DNA of 48,719 bases, from positions 1 to 48,719 of the forward strand of contig CABIZF010000018.1 of assembly GCA_902363135.1 (NCBI GenBank). Direction: 5' to 3'. Within the stretch, counting starts at the first letter, position 1, and every line of letters begins with the position of its first letter. Under the pieces are notes generated by a model. It did no database searches, was not told the DNA's origin, and saw nothing but the letters and a program-made list of their open reading frames with translations. This DNA comes from Lachnospiraceae bacterium (GTDB taxonomy: Bacteria; Bacillota; Clostridia; Lachnospirales; Lachnospiraceae). A program made the position numbers and the translations under genes. Below are positions 39,750 through 48,450 of the stretch, piece after piece.

Positions 39750-41099
39750 TCATACTGTCACATGATGTCGCAGCCATTTCCGGCTGTGGAACCGCCATAA
39801 AAAGGCAATTCCACGGGCGGTCCAGTCGGTGAACATGCCAATCCATACGGCGATTGGCCCGAAGCCCTGAACGCGGCAGAGGTAAACACAGAGCGCTACG
39901 CGCAACATCCACATGGAGATGCAGCTGACAATCATCGAATATTTTACATCACCGGCAGCGCGCATGCCATAGGCCGGAATAAAGGAGAATGTCCACACGA
40001 GCGGCTTTACGACCGTGATGACAGTGAGCATATACAGACACATCTGAGCGCTTTCCGGTTCCATGCCGCCAAGGACGGTTACCATTCGGCCGGCTGCAAA
40101 GACGAGCCCGCAGCTGATCATGATTACGACTTCACCGATACCGGTAAATTTTTTAATATAGTAGACGGCTTCATCATCCCGTCCTGCACCGATGCACTGG
40201 CCGACGACGGTCATCAGTCCGATACCGACGCCGATAGCTGCGACACCGTTTAAATTCTCAAGAATGTTGGTCATGGCCTGAGCGGCGATTGCGACTGTGC
40301 CAAGTGTTGATACAGTAGACTGGATCGCGAGCTTTCCGAACTGGAACATTCCGTTTTCAATACCGGAGGGAACGCCGATGGAGAGAATCTTCCGGATATA
40401 GTTCCATTGTGGTCGGATGGAACGGTAGTTGTAGACGCGCAGCGCATAACATGGCCGGCGCAGCCAGAACATGACCATGACCGCACAGAAGATCCGGGAC
40501 AGCAAGGTAGAGATTGCGGCACCTGCTACGCCGATGCCGACGCCCCAGATCAGGATCGCATTGCCGAAAATGTTCATGAAATTTGAGATCACAGAAATGA
40601 TCATCGGGCAGCGCGTGTTGTTTTGGGCGCGGAAGATGGAAGCGCCTGCGTCATAGATCGCAATAAACGGGAAGGACAGTGCCGTGTAGAGAAAATAAAC
40701 TTCAGAATTGGTCATGACTGCAGGCTCTACCGCACCGAAAATCAGGGAGAGAAGCGGACGGCGGAACAGCAGGCAGACTCCGGTCATAAGGCTGGAGAGT
40801 ACCGTCACGGTCAGCAACACCTGATTAGCAGAAGTTTCAGCCTGACGGATATTTTTTCCGCCCATATACTGGGAACACAGGATCGCACCGCCTGCCGCGA
40901 GGGCAGAGAACAGCTGGATGACCAGAATGTTGATTGAGTCGACGAGAGAAACAGCCGAGATCGCTGCCGAGCCGACGTTGCTGACCATGATCGTATCGAC
41001 CATTCCCATCAGCGAAGCGAGAAGCTGTTCGACCATGATCGGCAGAAGCAGCTTCCGGATATCTGTGTTACTGAATAAGTGCTTTTCATTCATTTTCAT
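39750..41099 (-). CDS. MATE family exporter
   Basis: A 449-residue exporter with 12 predicted helices: IRKLLLPIMVEQLLASLMGMVDTIMVSNVGSAAISAV at the start, then FSALAAGGAILCSQYMGG. The second half starts near residue 235 (IRKILSIGVPSGIENGMFQFGKLAIQSTVS). It belongs to a different MATE branch from the two upstream copies, judged by the polar loop sequences. AAGAAGGATTT precedes the ATG. It is divergent from the GNAT-lactonase gene. The substrate is unknown. Confidence 0.87.
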   Translation of the reverse strand: MKMNEKHLFSNTDIRKLLLPIMVEQLLASLMGMVDTIMVSNVGSAAISAVSLVDSINILVIQLFSALAAGGAILCSQYMGGKNIRQAETSANQVLLTVTVLSSLMTGVCLLFRRPLLSLIFGAVEPAVMTNSEVYFLYTALSFPFIAIYDAGASIFRAQNNTRCPMIISVISNFMNIFGNAILIWGVGIGVAGAAISTLLSRIFCAVMVMFWLRRPCYALRVYNYRSIRPQWNYIRKILSIGVPSGIENGMFQFGKLAIQSTVSTLGTVAIAAQAMTNILENLNGVAAIGVGIGLMTVVGQCIGAGRDDEAVYYIKKFTGIGEVVIMISCGLVFAAGRMVTVLGGMEPESAQMCLYMLTVITVVKPLVWTFSFIPAYGMRAAGDVKYSMIVSCISMWMLRVALCVYLCRVQGFGPIAVWIGMFTDWTARGIAFLWRFHSRKWLRHHVTV

Positions 41100-41121
41100 A
41101 AATCCTTCTTTTTTTGTAAAA

Positions 41122-41150
41122 ACTTTAGCACAGAAAAGCGAAAATCACAA
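41122..41150 (-). promoter_or_regulatory. Promoter of the third MATE gene
   Basis: On the minus strand, TTGTGA (41150-41145) and TAAAGT (41127-41122) with 17 bp between. Confidence 0.6.
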
Positions 41151-41179
41151 GCTTGCATCCTGTTTTCGGAGAAAAGATA

Positions 41180-41208
41180 TGGCGGATTTTTCTTGGAGAC
41201 GCTATAAT
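41180..41208 (+). promoter_or_regulatory. Promoter of the GNAT-lactonase gene
   Basis: A perfect TATAAT at 41203-41208, with a poor -35 (TGGCGG) 17 bp upstream, about 60 bases before the ATG. Confidence 0.5.
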
Positions 41209-41269
41209 AAAAAGATCAGAAGAGCAACCAGGTGAATAATCCGGTGCGAGACAAGTAAAGGGGGACTAT

Positions 41270-42868
41270 ATGCTTACATCCATTCAGGTGACAAAAGAAT
41301 CAGAAAAATTTCCGGAGATCGTGAGGCTGTACCGGGCGGCTTTTCCGCGTGAAGAGCGGGTGGCGCTGGATCTGCTGCTGGAGACGGACGGGCCGTATGA
41401 CTTTATTGCCTGCTACGATGGCGAAATGCTGTGCGGATTTTATTCGACACTGACGATGGGGGATATTACACATGTCCTGTTTCTGGCGGTAGAGGAAACA
41501 CTTCGGGGGAATGGATACGGTTCGCAGATATTGGATGCGATCAGACGGGCATATCCGGACAAGCGACTGATTCTGGACGTGGAGATGCCGGATCCGGAGG
41601 CGGAAAATCAGGAGCAGCGGACGAAGCGGATCGCATTTTATAAGCGGAACGGCTATCGCAATTCCGGGGTTTCCTATAGCTGGCGGGGCGTCATGTATGA
41701 AATTCTGATTTTAAATGGCAAGATCACAGAAGAGGAATTCTGGGCATTCTGGGATCAGCTCGATGAGATTCAGCAGGCAAACTATTATTTTTACACCGGG
41801 TCTTATGCAGAAAAAGGTGAGCCCGGCATTTGTCTGTGGAAGCTGAGCACGAGAAGTGAACGGCTGAGCATGCTCAAAGCGGATACACAGACGATTCGCC
41901 CGTCCTGGATTACCTTAAATGAACGTGGAGATACGATGTATGCCGTGAGGGAGGAGACGCCGGAAGGTGGTGTGTATGAGCTGAAGACACTGCGACCATC
42001 AGAAAATCCGGAACAGCCGACAGGAAACGGAACGGCATTGCTCCGGCTTATAAGAGAACTGCCGTCAGGCGGTGCGGATCCATGCCACTTGAGCATTGAC
42101 GGGAGAGAACAGCTTTTGATGGTGGCAAATTATTCGAGTGGATCTCTGGGCGTTATTTCACTGGATGAACAGGGGCATTTGCAGGAACTGAGTGATTTGC
42201 TGCAGCATACGGGGATGGGAGCAGACCCGGAACGCCAGGAAGGTCCGCATGTGCACTTCTCTGAGGAGGCAGGCGAATGGCTCTGGTGTACGGATCTTGG
42301 ACTGGATCAGGTGACGGCTTATGTGATCGACTATGAAACTGGAACGCTGACGGACAGCGGGGAACGCTTGCAGCTTCCGGCGGGCTATGGACCGCGACAT
42401 CTGGCATTCTGGCATGAAGACATGGAAGTGATTTATGTCCTCTGTGAGCTTGCCAGCCGGGTTGTTGTATTTGCGGAGAAAAAAGCAGAAGATAAGCGCA
42501 GCAAACCGGAGTATGTGATGCTACAGGACATTTCCACACTTTCGACCGGTTTTTCCGGCGCAAACACTGCCTCTGCGATCCGACTGTATGGAGGCTTTCT
42601 TTTTGCTGGAAACAGGGGAGATGACAGCATTGCAATGTATGAGATCGCAGAAGATGGAAGTCTGCGTCTCTGCTCAATTGAAAAGACCGGAGGAAAGACG
42701 CCGCGGGATTTCCAGATATTCAGTGATTTTCTTGTGGTGGCGAATCAGGATTCAGACAGCCTTACGGTGCTGCATATCAACCGGGAGAAAAAAAGACTCG
42801 AAAAGACGGCGATCCGGGCGGATGCAGTTCGTCCGACGTGTATCTGCAAGCTGTGGGAAAATCTGTAG
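41270..42868 (+). CDS. GNAT acetyltransferase fused to 6-phosphogluconolactonase-like beta-propeller
   Basis: A 532-residue two-domain protein. Residues 1-150 are GNAT-like: FPREERVALDLLL, FLAVEETLRGNGYGSQILDAIRR with the acetyl-CoA loop, and FYKRNGYRNSGVSYSW. From residue 168 it becomes a YbhE/Pgl-type seven-bladed lactonase: NYYFYTGSYAEKGEPGICLW, RPSWITLNERGDTMYAV, GGADPCHLSIDGREQLLMVANYSSGSL, EGPHVHFS, YGPRHLAFW and TPRDFQIFSDFLVVANQDSDSL. The junction is continuous with no stop or frameshift. AAAGGGGGA precedes the ATG. The lactonase half would hydrolyse 6-phosphogluconolactone; what the GNAT half modifies is unknown. Confidence 0.85.
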   Translation: MLTSIQVTKESEKFPEIVRLYRAAFPREERVALDLLLETDGPYDFIACYDGEMLCGFYSTLTMGDITHVLFLAVEETLRGNGYGSQILDAIRRAYPDKRLILDVEMPDPEAENQEQRTKRIAFYKRNGYRNSGVSYSWRGVMYEILILNGKITEEEFWAFWDQLDEIQQANYYFYTGSYAEKGEPGICLWKLSTRSERLSMLKADTQTIRPSWITLNERGDTMYAVREETPEGGVYELKTLRPSENPEQPTGNGTALLRLIRELPSGGADPCHLSIDGREQLLMVANYSSGSLGVISLDEQGHLQELSDLLQHTGMGADPERQEGPHVHFSEEAGEWLWCTDLGLDQVTAYVIDYETGTLTDSGERLQLPAGYGPRHLAFWHEDMEVIYVLCELASRVVVFAEKKAEDKRSKPEYVMLQDISTLSTGFSGANTASAIRLYGGFLFAGNRGDDSIAMYEIAEDGSLRLCSIEKTGGKTPRDFQIFSDFLVVANQDSDSLTVLHINREKKRLEKTAIRADAVRPTCICKLWENL

Positions 42869-42918
42869 TGGCCTTGTTTGAAAGTGACTCAGATGGAGTG
42901 CCTGCAGAAAAGTAAAAA

Positions 42919-42961
42919 CAGAAAGCGACAGTACAATCCTTTTTGTACTGCCGCTTTCTGT
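42919..42961. terminator. Bidirectional terminator
   Basis: CAGAAAGCGACAGTACAA pairs with TTGTACTGCCGCTTTCTG over a short loop, between the convergent lactonase and ferredoxin genes. Confidence 0.8.
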
Positions 42962-42991
42962 TATGTAATCAGTAGTATATGCAGTGGGCGA

Positions 42992-43372
42992 TTACTCCTC
43001 TACAACTTCAAGTACATCCATCGGACATGCCTTTGCACAGATACCGCAGGCGATACATTTGGAAGCTGGATTGCCCTCGGTTACGACGATCAGACCGAAC
43101 GGACATGCCTCAGCACATTTGCCACAGCCGACACATTTCTTTTTGTTGATCATGTAAACGCCCTTTGCATTCTGGGTGATCGCACCTTCCGGACATGCCT
43201 CTGCGCATTTTCCGCACTGCGGACAGGCGATCGGGCGGACTGCCTTCTTTTCTACGATCTGCAGACATGCTTTGTCCGGATCGAACTCTTTATAAAATGC
43301 TTCGGAACAGGCCTGTACACAGGCCAGACATGCCATACAGGTGCTGCCCTTTTTTACTTTCAGTTTCTTCAT
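42992..43372 (-). CDS. Polyferredoxin-like 4Fe-4S protein
   Basis: A 126-residue electron carrier with cysteine motifs CMACLACVQAC, CPQCGKCAEACPEG, CVGCGKCAEACPFG and CIACGICAKACP, room for about four [4Fe-4S] clusters in a HycB/CooF-like fold. The last two motifs form a classic bacterial ferredoxin pair. It is a single-gene unit with its own promoter. The redox partner is not evident from its neighbours. Confidence 0.9.
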   Translation of the reverse strand: MKKLKVKKGSTCMACLACVQACSEAFYKEFDPDKACLQIVEKKAVRPIACPQCGKCAEACPEGAITQNAKGVYMINKKKCVGCGKCAEACPFGLIVVTEGNPASKCIACGICAKACPMDVLEVVEE

Positions 43373-43403
43373 ATCAGATTATCCTCCGTGTTTGTTTTTT
43401 CTC

Positions 43404-43432
43404 ATTTTAACACTAATGAAAAGAATTCTCAA
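43404..43432 (-). promoter_or_regulatory. Promoter of the ferredoxin gene
   Basis: On the minus strand, TTGAGA (43432-43427) and TAAAAT (43409-43404), 17 bp apart. Confidence 0.65.
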
Positions 43433-43549
43433 TATATTACGAAAAGGTTTGATAAAATTATAACAGACTAACTGGAATGCCTTGAGAGCTATTGATTTAA
43501 CTTACGACCGCAAGGTAAAGAAGTGCGCTTGGGAAGTATGGAAAAGGAG

Positions 43550-43578
43550 TTGCGGGGAGCGACGGGACTGATTATAAT
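43550..43578 (+). promoter_or_regulatory. Promoter of the C69 dipeptidase gene
   Basis: TTGCGG (43550-43555) and a perfect TATAAT (43573-43578), 17 bp apart, about 100 bases before the start. The 305-base gap 43373-43677 holds this and the divergent ferredoxin promoter, and no gene. Confidence 0.65.
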
Positions 43579-43677
43579 AAGAAAGAATAAAAAAAGCAGC
43601 GGTTTTTCAGTTATGAGCAAAACACGGATAGAGAATGTCAGATTGCTCTGAATAAGGCTGCCAAGGAGGAAAACAAA

Positions 43678-45162
43678 ATGGCATGTACAACAATACTGGT
43701 CGGCAAAAAGGCGAGCTATGATGGTTCTACGATGATTGCCCGGAACGATGATTCCGGCTCTGAGAGCTTTACCCCGAAGAAATTTGTGGTCGTTCATCCG
43801 TCGGAGCAGCCGACCCATTATAAATCCGAGATTTCTCATGTGGAGATCGACCTTCCGGATCATCCGATGCGCTACACCGCGATGCCCAATGCGGTAAAAG
43901 GGGAGGGCATCTGGGCGGCGAGTGGTGTCAATGCGGCAAGGGTCGGCATGACCGCGACGGAGACGATCACATCGAATCCACGTGTGCTCGGCGCGGATCC
44001 GCTCGTCATGTATCAGCCGGCAGAAGATGGAAAAGAAGAAGTGGCTGGCGGCATCGGCGAAGAGGATATCGTATATATTGTTCTTCCGTATATTCACAGT
44101 GCACGGGAGGGTGTGCAGCGCCTGGGCAGTCTGCTGGAGCAATATGGAACATATGAGATGAACGGGATCGCATTTCAGGATAAAGATGAGATCTGGTGGC
44201 TGGAGACGATCGGTGGCCATCACTGGATTGCCAGACGGGTACCGGATGATGTCTATGTGGTGATGCCGAATCAGCTTGGGCTGGATCAATTTGATCTGGA
44301 GGACGCACTCGGGGAGCAGAAGGAGTATATGTGCTCGGCAGATATGAGAGAATTTATTCAGCAGTATCATCTGGATCTGTCGACGGACGGCAAATTGAAT
44401 CCCCGGGATGCCTTTGGAAGCCACGACGATGCAGATCATGTCTATAATACGCCGCGTGCATGGTATATGGAGCGTTGCCTGAATCCACACACTAGGAAAT
44501 GGGATGGAGCAGCCGCGGATTACACTCCGTACTCGGATGATTTGCCGTGGTGCATGGTCCCGGAGAGAAAAGTGACTGTGGAGGATGTGAAGTATGTGCT
44601 GTCTTCCCACTACCAGGGAACGCCGTACGACCCATATGGGGCTTATGGCGATAAGTCTGAAAAGGGTGCGTTTCGTTCCATCGGTATTAACCGCAATGAT
44701 TTTCTTTCTGTGATTCAGATGCGCCCGGATCAGCCTGCGGATTCTGGTATTCTGGAATGGGTGGCGTTTGCGTCCAATGCGTTTAATACACTTGTGCCCT
44801 TCTATGCAGAAGTGACGACGACACCAGATTACCTCTCTAATACGACGGCGGAAGTCTCGACAGACAATTTCTACTGGGCCAGCCGTATGATCGCAGCGAT
44901 GGCAGATGCCTCCTATAAAAAGTCCATATTCCATATCGAACGTTATCAGGAACATGTGATGGCAAAAGGGCATGCGCTGATTCATCAGTACGATGAGCGG
45001 CTTGCAAAAGAGCAGGATGAGACGAAGCGGATGCAGCTGCGCGAGGAAGCAAATGAGCGTGTGGCAAAAATGCTGAAAAAGGAGACTGCTGCGACATTGA
45101 ATCAGATATTGTATGAGCTGAGCAATTTGATGAAGAATTCCTATTCCAGATCTGATGCGTAA
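43678..45162 (+). CDS. C69-family dipeptidase (PepD-like)
   Basis: A 494-residue Ntn-hydrolase. It starts MACTTILVGKKASYDGSTMIARNDDSG, in which Cys3 is the predicted N-terminal nucleophile after processing, followed by the RNDD motif. Further conserved blocks: GVNAARVGMTATET, WWLETIGGHHWIARRVPDD and VMPNQL. No signal peptide. PepD cleaves a broad range of dipeptides in the cytoplasm. CAAGGAGGA precedes the ATG. Downstream MATE begins 57 bases after its stop and could be co-transcribed. Confidence 0.9.
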   Translation: MACTTILVGKKASYDGSTMIARNDDSGSESFTPKKFVVVHPSEQPTHYKSEISHVEIDLPDHPMRYTAMPNAVKGEGIWAASGVNAARVGMTATETITSNPRVLGADPLVMYQPAEDGKEEVAGGIGEEDIVYIVLPYIHSAREGVQRLGSLLEQYGTYEMNGIAFQDKDEIWWLETIGGHHWIARRVPDDVYVVMPNQLGLDQFDLEDALGEQKEYMCSADMREFIQQYHLDLSTDGKLNPRDAFGSHDDADHVYNTPRAWYMERCLNPHTRKWDGAAADYTPYSDDLPWCMVPERKVTVEDVKYVLSSHYQGTPYDPYGAYGDKSEKGAFRSIGINRNDFLSVIQMRPDQPADSGILEWVAFASNAFNTLVPFYAEVTTTPDYLSNTTAEVSTDNFYWASRMIAAMADASYKKSIFHIERYQEHVMAKGHALIHQYDERLAKEQDETKRMQLREEANERVAKMLKKETAATLNQILYELSNLMKNSYSRSDA

Positions 45163-45219
45163 AGAAAAAGAAATCAATCTAGAGCATTCTGGCAGATCAG
45201 GCAAAATATTGGAGAAATT

Positions 45220-46563
45220 ATGACAAAAGATTTAACAACCGGGAAAATAATGCCGATACTGGTAAAGTTTACGATACCGCTCGTGCTTGGCAACCTGTTC
45301 CAGCTCACCTACAATGCAGTGGACAGTATTATCGTAGGGCATTTTGTCGGAAAAGGCGCGTTAGCAGCAGTCGGGATCTGCAACCCGATCACGACGCTGA
45401 TGATTCTGTTTTTGAACGGACTTTGTATGGGGGCCAGCATCTTGATGGGGACGCAGTATGGTGCAAAAGAATATGAGACACTGTATCGGCAGATCAGCAC
45501 GACATTGCTCTCCGGTGTGGTGTTTTCACTGACGCTGACGATCCTGTGCGTGCTCTTTGCAGGCCCGATCCTGACGATGCTTCAGGTGGATCCCTCTATT
45601 TTTGCTATGACAAGGGGATATCTGCGCATTATTTTTCTTGGAATGATGTTTACCTTTCTTTATAATTTTTTTGCGAGTACCCTGCGGGCACTGGGAGACA
45701 GCAGCTCCCCGTTGTATTTTCTGATTATCAGTACGGTGCTGAACATATTCGGTGATCTGTTTTTTGTCGTGGTACTGAAAGCAGGAAGTAATGGCTGTGC
45801 AATCTCGACGGTGTTAAGCGAAGCGTTGTGCAGCCTGTTTTGCGTGATTTATATCCAGAAAAAGGTGCCATTGCTTCGACTTGGAAAAAAATGGCTGGTG
45901 TTTGATTCAAAACTTTTGAAATGTACGATCGCTTATGGATGGGCGTCGGCGATGCAGCAAGCGACGGTGCAGCTCGGCAAGATCGGGATACAGGCAATCG
46001 TCAATACGATGGGGGTTTCTGTTGCGGCCGCATTTGCAGTCGTGAACCGGATCGACGATTTTGCTTATACGCCGGAGCAGAATATTGCACATGCTATGAC
46101 TGCACTGATGGCGCAGAATAAAGGCGCAGGCAGGCGTGATCGAATGCGGGAGGGCTTTCGCTGCGGACTGGTGCTGGAAGTCATCTATGGAATCTTCATT
46201 TTCCTCGTTTGCTATTTACTGGCAAGACCGTTGATGCTCCTGTTTGTAAAAGACGAAGAAGTCATTGGACATGGCGTGATATATCTGCATTTGATTTCTC
46301 TGATGTATGTGCTTCCGGCCCTGACCAATGGATTGCAGGGATTTTTCCGTGGCATTGGCGACATGAAAGTGACATTGATCAGCAGCTTTGTAAATATGGG
46401 AGTGCGGGTACTGGCAGCAATTCCGCTCGTATTTATGCTGGGACTGGGGATCGAGGCATTGCCATACTCCTATCTCGCAGGCTGGATCGGGATGCTGCTT
46501 GTAGAGACACCGCTACTGGAGAGAATTTATCATACTCCTGGCAGAATACCCCCGCCTCTATAG
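45220..46563 (+). CDS. MATE family exporter, 3' end replaced by an IS
   Basis: A 447-residue exporter with 12 predicted helices: FTIPLVLGNLFQLTYNAVDSIIVGHFVGKGALAAVG at the start and a second half near residue 235 (IAYGWASAMQQATVQLGKIGIQAIVN). The last residues, after LLERIYH, are TPGRIPPPL and a TAG, encoded by the left end of the inserted tnpB element (CCCCCGCCT...AGGTGGGGG). Only a short hydrophilic tail is likely lost, so the transporter may still work. GGAGAAATT precedes the ATG. Confidence 0.87.
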   Translation: MTKDLTTGKIMPILVKFTIPLVLGNLFQLTYNAVDSIIVGHFVGKGALAAVGICNPITTLMILFLNGLCMGASILMGTQYGAKEYETLYRQISTTLLSGVVFSLTLTILCVLFAGPILTMLQVDPSIFAMTRGYLRIIFLGMMFTFLYNFFASTLRALGDSSSPLYFLIISTVLNIFGDLFFVVVLKAGSNGCAISTVLSEALCSLFCVIYIQKKVPLLRLGKKWLVFDSKLLKCTIAYGWASAMQQATVQLGKIGIQAIVNTMGVSVAAAFAVVNRIDDFAYTPEQNIAHAMTALMAQNKGAGRRDRMREGFRCGLVLEVIYGIFIFLVCYLLARPLMLLFVKDEEVIGHGVIYLHLISLMYVLPALTNGLQGFFRGIGDMKVTLISSFVNMGVRVLAAIPLVFMLGLGIEALPYSYLAGWIGMLLVETPLLERIYHTPGRIPPPL

Positions 46564-48030
46564 GTGGGGGATGAATGCTATTTTTTTACTATAAATATAT
46601 CATTTTAGTAAAATACATGGTATAATAAGTACGTGGAAAAACGTTTTCCAATTTTTTCAGAAAGGAGGGAACAATCTATGTATTTAACGGTCAAACAACA
46701 GGTAAAGCATCTTTCAAAAGAAGACTATAAGACTCTAAGAGATTTGTGCCATACTGCAAAGAATCTCGCTAATCAGGCAATCTACAATGCTAGACAGTAT
46801 TACTTTGCTGAGAGAGAATACCTTAATTATCAAAAGAACTATGCACTTTTAAAGAGTTCTGATAATTACAAAGCCCTCAATTCAAACATGGCCCAGCAAA
46901 TACTCAAAGAAGTTGATGGTTCGTTCAAGTCGTTTTTTGGACTTTTAAAACTAGCCAAAAAAGGCAAATATTCTTTCAAAGACTGCAGGTTACCGAATTA
47001 TCTTTCAAAAGATGGGTATACGACACTTGTAATCGGTTTTGTCAGGCTTAATGGTGACAAACTTATTTTACCGTTTTCGCAAAGCTACAAGAAAACGCAC
47101 AACCCTGTTGAAATTAAGATTCCGCCGATATTAACAGATAAGAAGATTAAAGAAATTCGAATTATTCCAAAGGCAGATGCCAGGTTCTTTGAAATTCAGT
47201 ATACATACGAAGCTGAATGTATCCAAAGAAATCTTAACATATCAAACGCACTGGCGATAGATCTTGGAATCAATAATCTTGCAACCGCTGTATCAAGTAT
47301 GGGTGAATCGTTCATCATCGATGGAAGAAAACTTAAATCTATCAACCAGTGGTTTAATAAAGAAAACGCCCGTCTGCAATGCATTAAAGAGAAACAAAAC
47401 TTAGATAGAAAGCCTACCAAAAGACAAAAAGCTATTGCCCGAAATCGCAATAACAAAGTGAATGACTATATGAGTAAAGTCGCTCGTAAGATCATAGACT
47501 ATTGTATTCAAAATGACATTGGTACGCTTGTAGTTGGTTACAATGAAACATTTCAGCAGAATACTAAAATCGGCAAAGTCAACAATCAGAGTTTTGTCAA
47601 CATCCCATACGGGAAACTTCGTGAAAAACTCGAATATCTTTGTGAGCTTAATGGCATAACATATGTTAAGCAAGAAGAAAGCTATACTTCAAAGGCTTCG
47701 TTCTGGGATAAAGATGATATTCCTGTGTACAACGAAGATAATCCAAAATCCTATGTATTTAGTGGCGAACGAGTACACAGGGGATTATACAGATGTTTTG
47801 ACGGCAAAATGCTAAATGCTGATGTAAATGGAGCGTTAAACATCTTACGCAAAAGTAGCGTTGTGGACCTTAAGGTCCTATACAGTAGAGGCGATGTGGA
47901 CACGCCTGTAAGAATAAGGGTTGCCTGAGTATTCAGGTGGAAACTTAAATACCAAACTTCTTAAATGGAAGTCTATGACTTCCTAGAAGCCCCCGCTTCA
48001 AGACGATAGTCTAAGCGGTGGGTGGTTCAC
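46540..48030 (+). mobile_element. tnpB-only IS200/IS605-family element (IS1341-type)
   Basis: The left end contains the hairpin CCCCCGCCT-ctat-AGGTGGGGG (46549-46571); the right end has GGAAGTC-tat-GACTTCC (47967-47983) and the bulged hairpin CCCCGCTT-CA-AGAC...GTCT-AAGCGG, ending in GGTTCAC (48030). There are no terminal inverted repeats and no TnpA. The region is richer in A+T than its neighbours, a sign of transfer. Boundaries are approximate. Confidence 0.75.
46678..47928 (+). CDS. tnpB: TnpB, RNA-guided nuclease of an IS200/IS605 element
   Basis: A 416-residue TnpB. The split RuvC active site is complete: D195 in AIDLGINN, E290 in VGYNET, and D382 in NADVNGALNI. The usual zinc finger (two CxxC pairs) between the last two RuvC parts is missing. 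In its place is YTSKASFWDKDDIPVYNED...YRCFDGKMLNADVNG, with one cysteine, as in a known subgroup of OrfB proteins. TnpB uses an RNA from its own 3' end to cut DNA next to a short target motif. ATG 46678 follows AAAGGAGGGA; earlier in-frame codons have no such site. Confidence 0.9.
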   Translation: MYLTVKQQVKHLSKEDYKTLRDLCHTAKNLANQAIYNARQYYFAEREYLNYQKNYALLKSSDNYKALNSNMAQQILKEVDGSFKSFFGLLKLAKKGKYSFKDCRLPNYLSKDGYTTLVIGFVRLNGDKLILPFSQSYKKTHNPVEIKIPPILTDKKIKEIRIIPKADARFFEIQYTYEAECIQRNLNISNALAIDLGINNLATAVSSMGESFIIDGRKLKSINQWFNKENARLQCIKEKQNLDRKPTKRQKAIARNRNNKVNDYMSKVARKIIDYCIQNDIGTLVVGYNETFQQNTKIGKVNNQSFVNIPYGKLREKLEYLCELNGITYVKQEESYTSKASFWDKDDIPVYNEDNPKSYVFSGERVHRGLYRCFDGKMLNADVNGALNILRKSSVVDLKVLYSRGDVDTPVRIRVA

Positions 48031-48045
48031 CGAAGAGGAGAATTG
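47929..48045 (+). ncRNA. Candidate omega-RNA scaffold at the element's right end
   Basis: Between the tnpB stop and the right end are two hairpins (47967-47983 and 47991-48022). In IS200/IS605 elements, the guide RNA is processed from this part of the tnpB transcript and its guide is the flank just past the right end, here beginning near CGAAGAGGAG (48031). The scaffold may start inside tnpB. Extent is inferred. Confidence 0.55.
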
Positions 48046-48087
48046 CGGGAGAAACATACAAAACTTGAAAAAAATTGAAAAAACTTG

Positions 48088-48116
48088 TTGACAAACAAAA
48101 AGAACGATGGTATTAT
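48088..48116 (+). promoter_or_regulatory. rrn promoter P1
   Basis: TTGACA (48088-48093) and TATTAT (48111-48116) with a 17 bp spacer and an A-rich upstream stretch, as expected for rRNA promoters. Confidence 0.85.
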
Positions 48117-48224
48117 AAACCTCGCTGTTAAGGAAACGCCTTAAAACAAAGGCTTTCACGAAGAAGTTTGAAAAGACTTCCGGTCAAATAGCGAAAAAGA
48201 AAAATAAAAAGTTGAAAAAAGTTC

Positions 48225-48253
48225 TTGACAAACCGAAAACAACATGATATAAT
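48225..48253 (+). promoter_or_regulatory. rrn promoter P2
   Basis: TTGACA (48225-48230) and TATAAT (48248-48253), both perfect, 17 bp apart, about 200 bases before the 16S gene. Confidence 0.9.
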
Positions 48254-48388
48254 ATCAAAGTTGCTCCGGTGAGGAGATAACAAAGATCAACAAAAGAACA
48301 TTGATAACTGAACAGTGAAACAACCTTGAAAAATTCTTAAAAGTTTTATTTTTTAAGGAACTGACCTTTAAAAACAGTAAAAAGGATG

Positions 48389-48410
48389 CTCGCCAATTGG
48401 GATTGGCGAG
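48389..48410 (+). other. rRNA leader processing hairpin
   Basis: CTCGCCAAT-tggg-ATTGGCGAG is a perfect stem in the 16S leader, likely a folding or RNase processing element. Confidence 0.5.
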
Positions 48411-48450
48411 ATGAGATAGCTAAGTAGTTATCTTGACCATCATCAAACCT

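Noticed and set aside
43440..43640. Possible gene remnant between ferredoxin and dipeptidase genes
   Set aside because: Frames are short and show no family likeness; the region is explained by two divergent promoters.
43489..45204. 571-codon minus-strand open frame
   Set aside because: It is antisense to the C69 dipeptidase, rich in His, Arg and Cys, with no family likeness; an artefact of codon bias.
48254..48450. tRNA or small RNA in the rRNA leader
   Set aside because: No cloverleaf or CCA end; the region fits an rrn leader with one processing hairpin.
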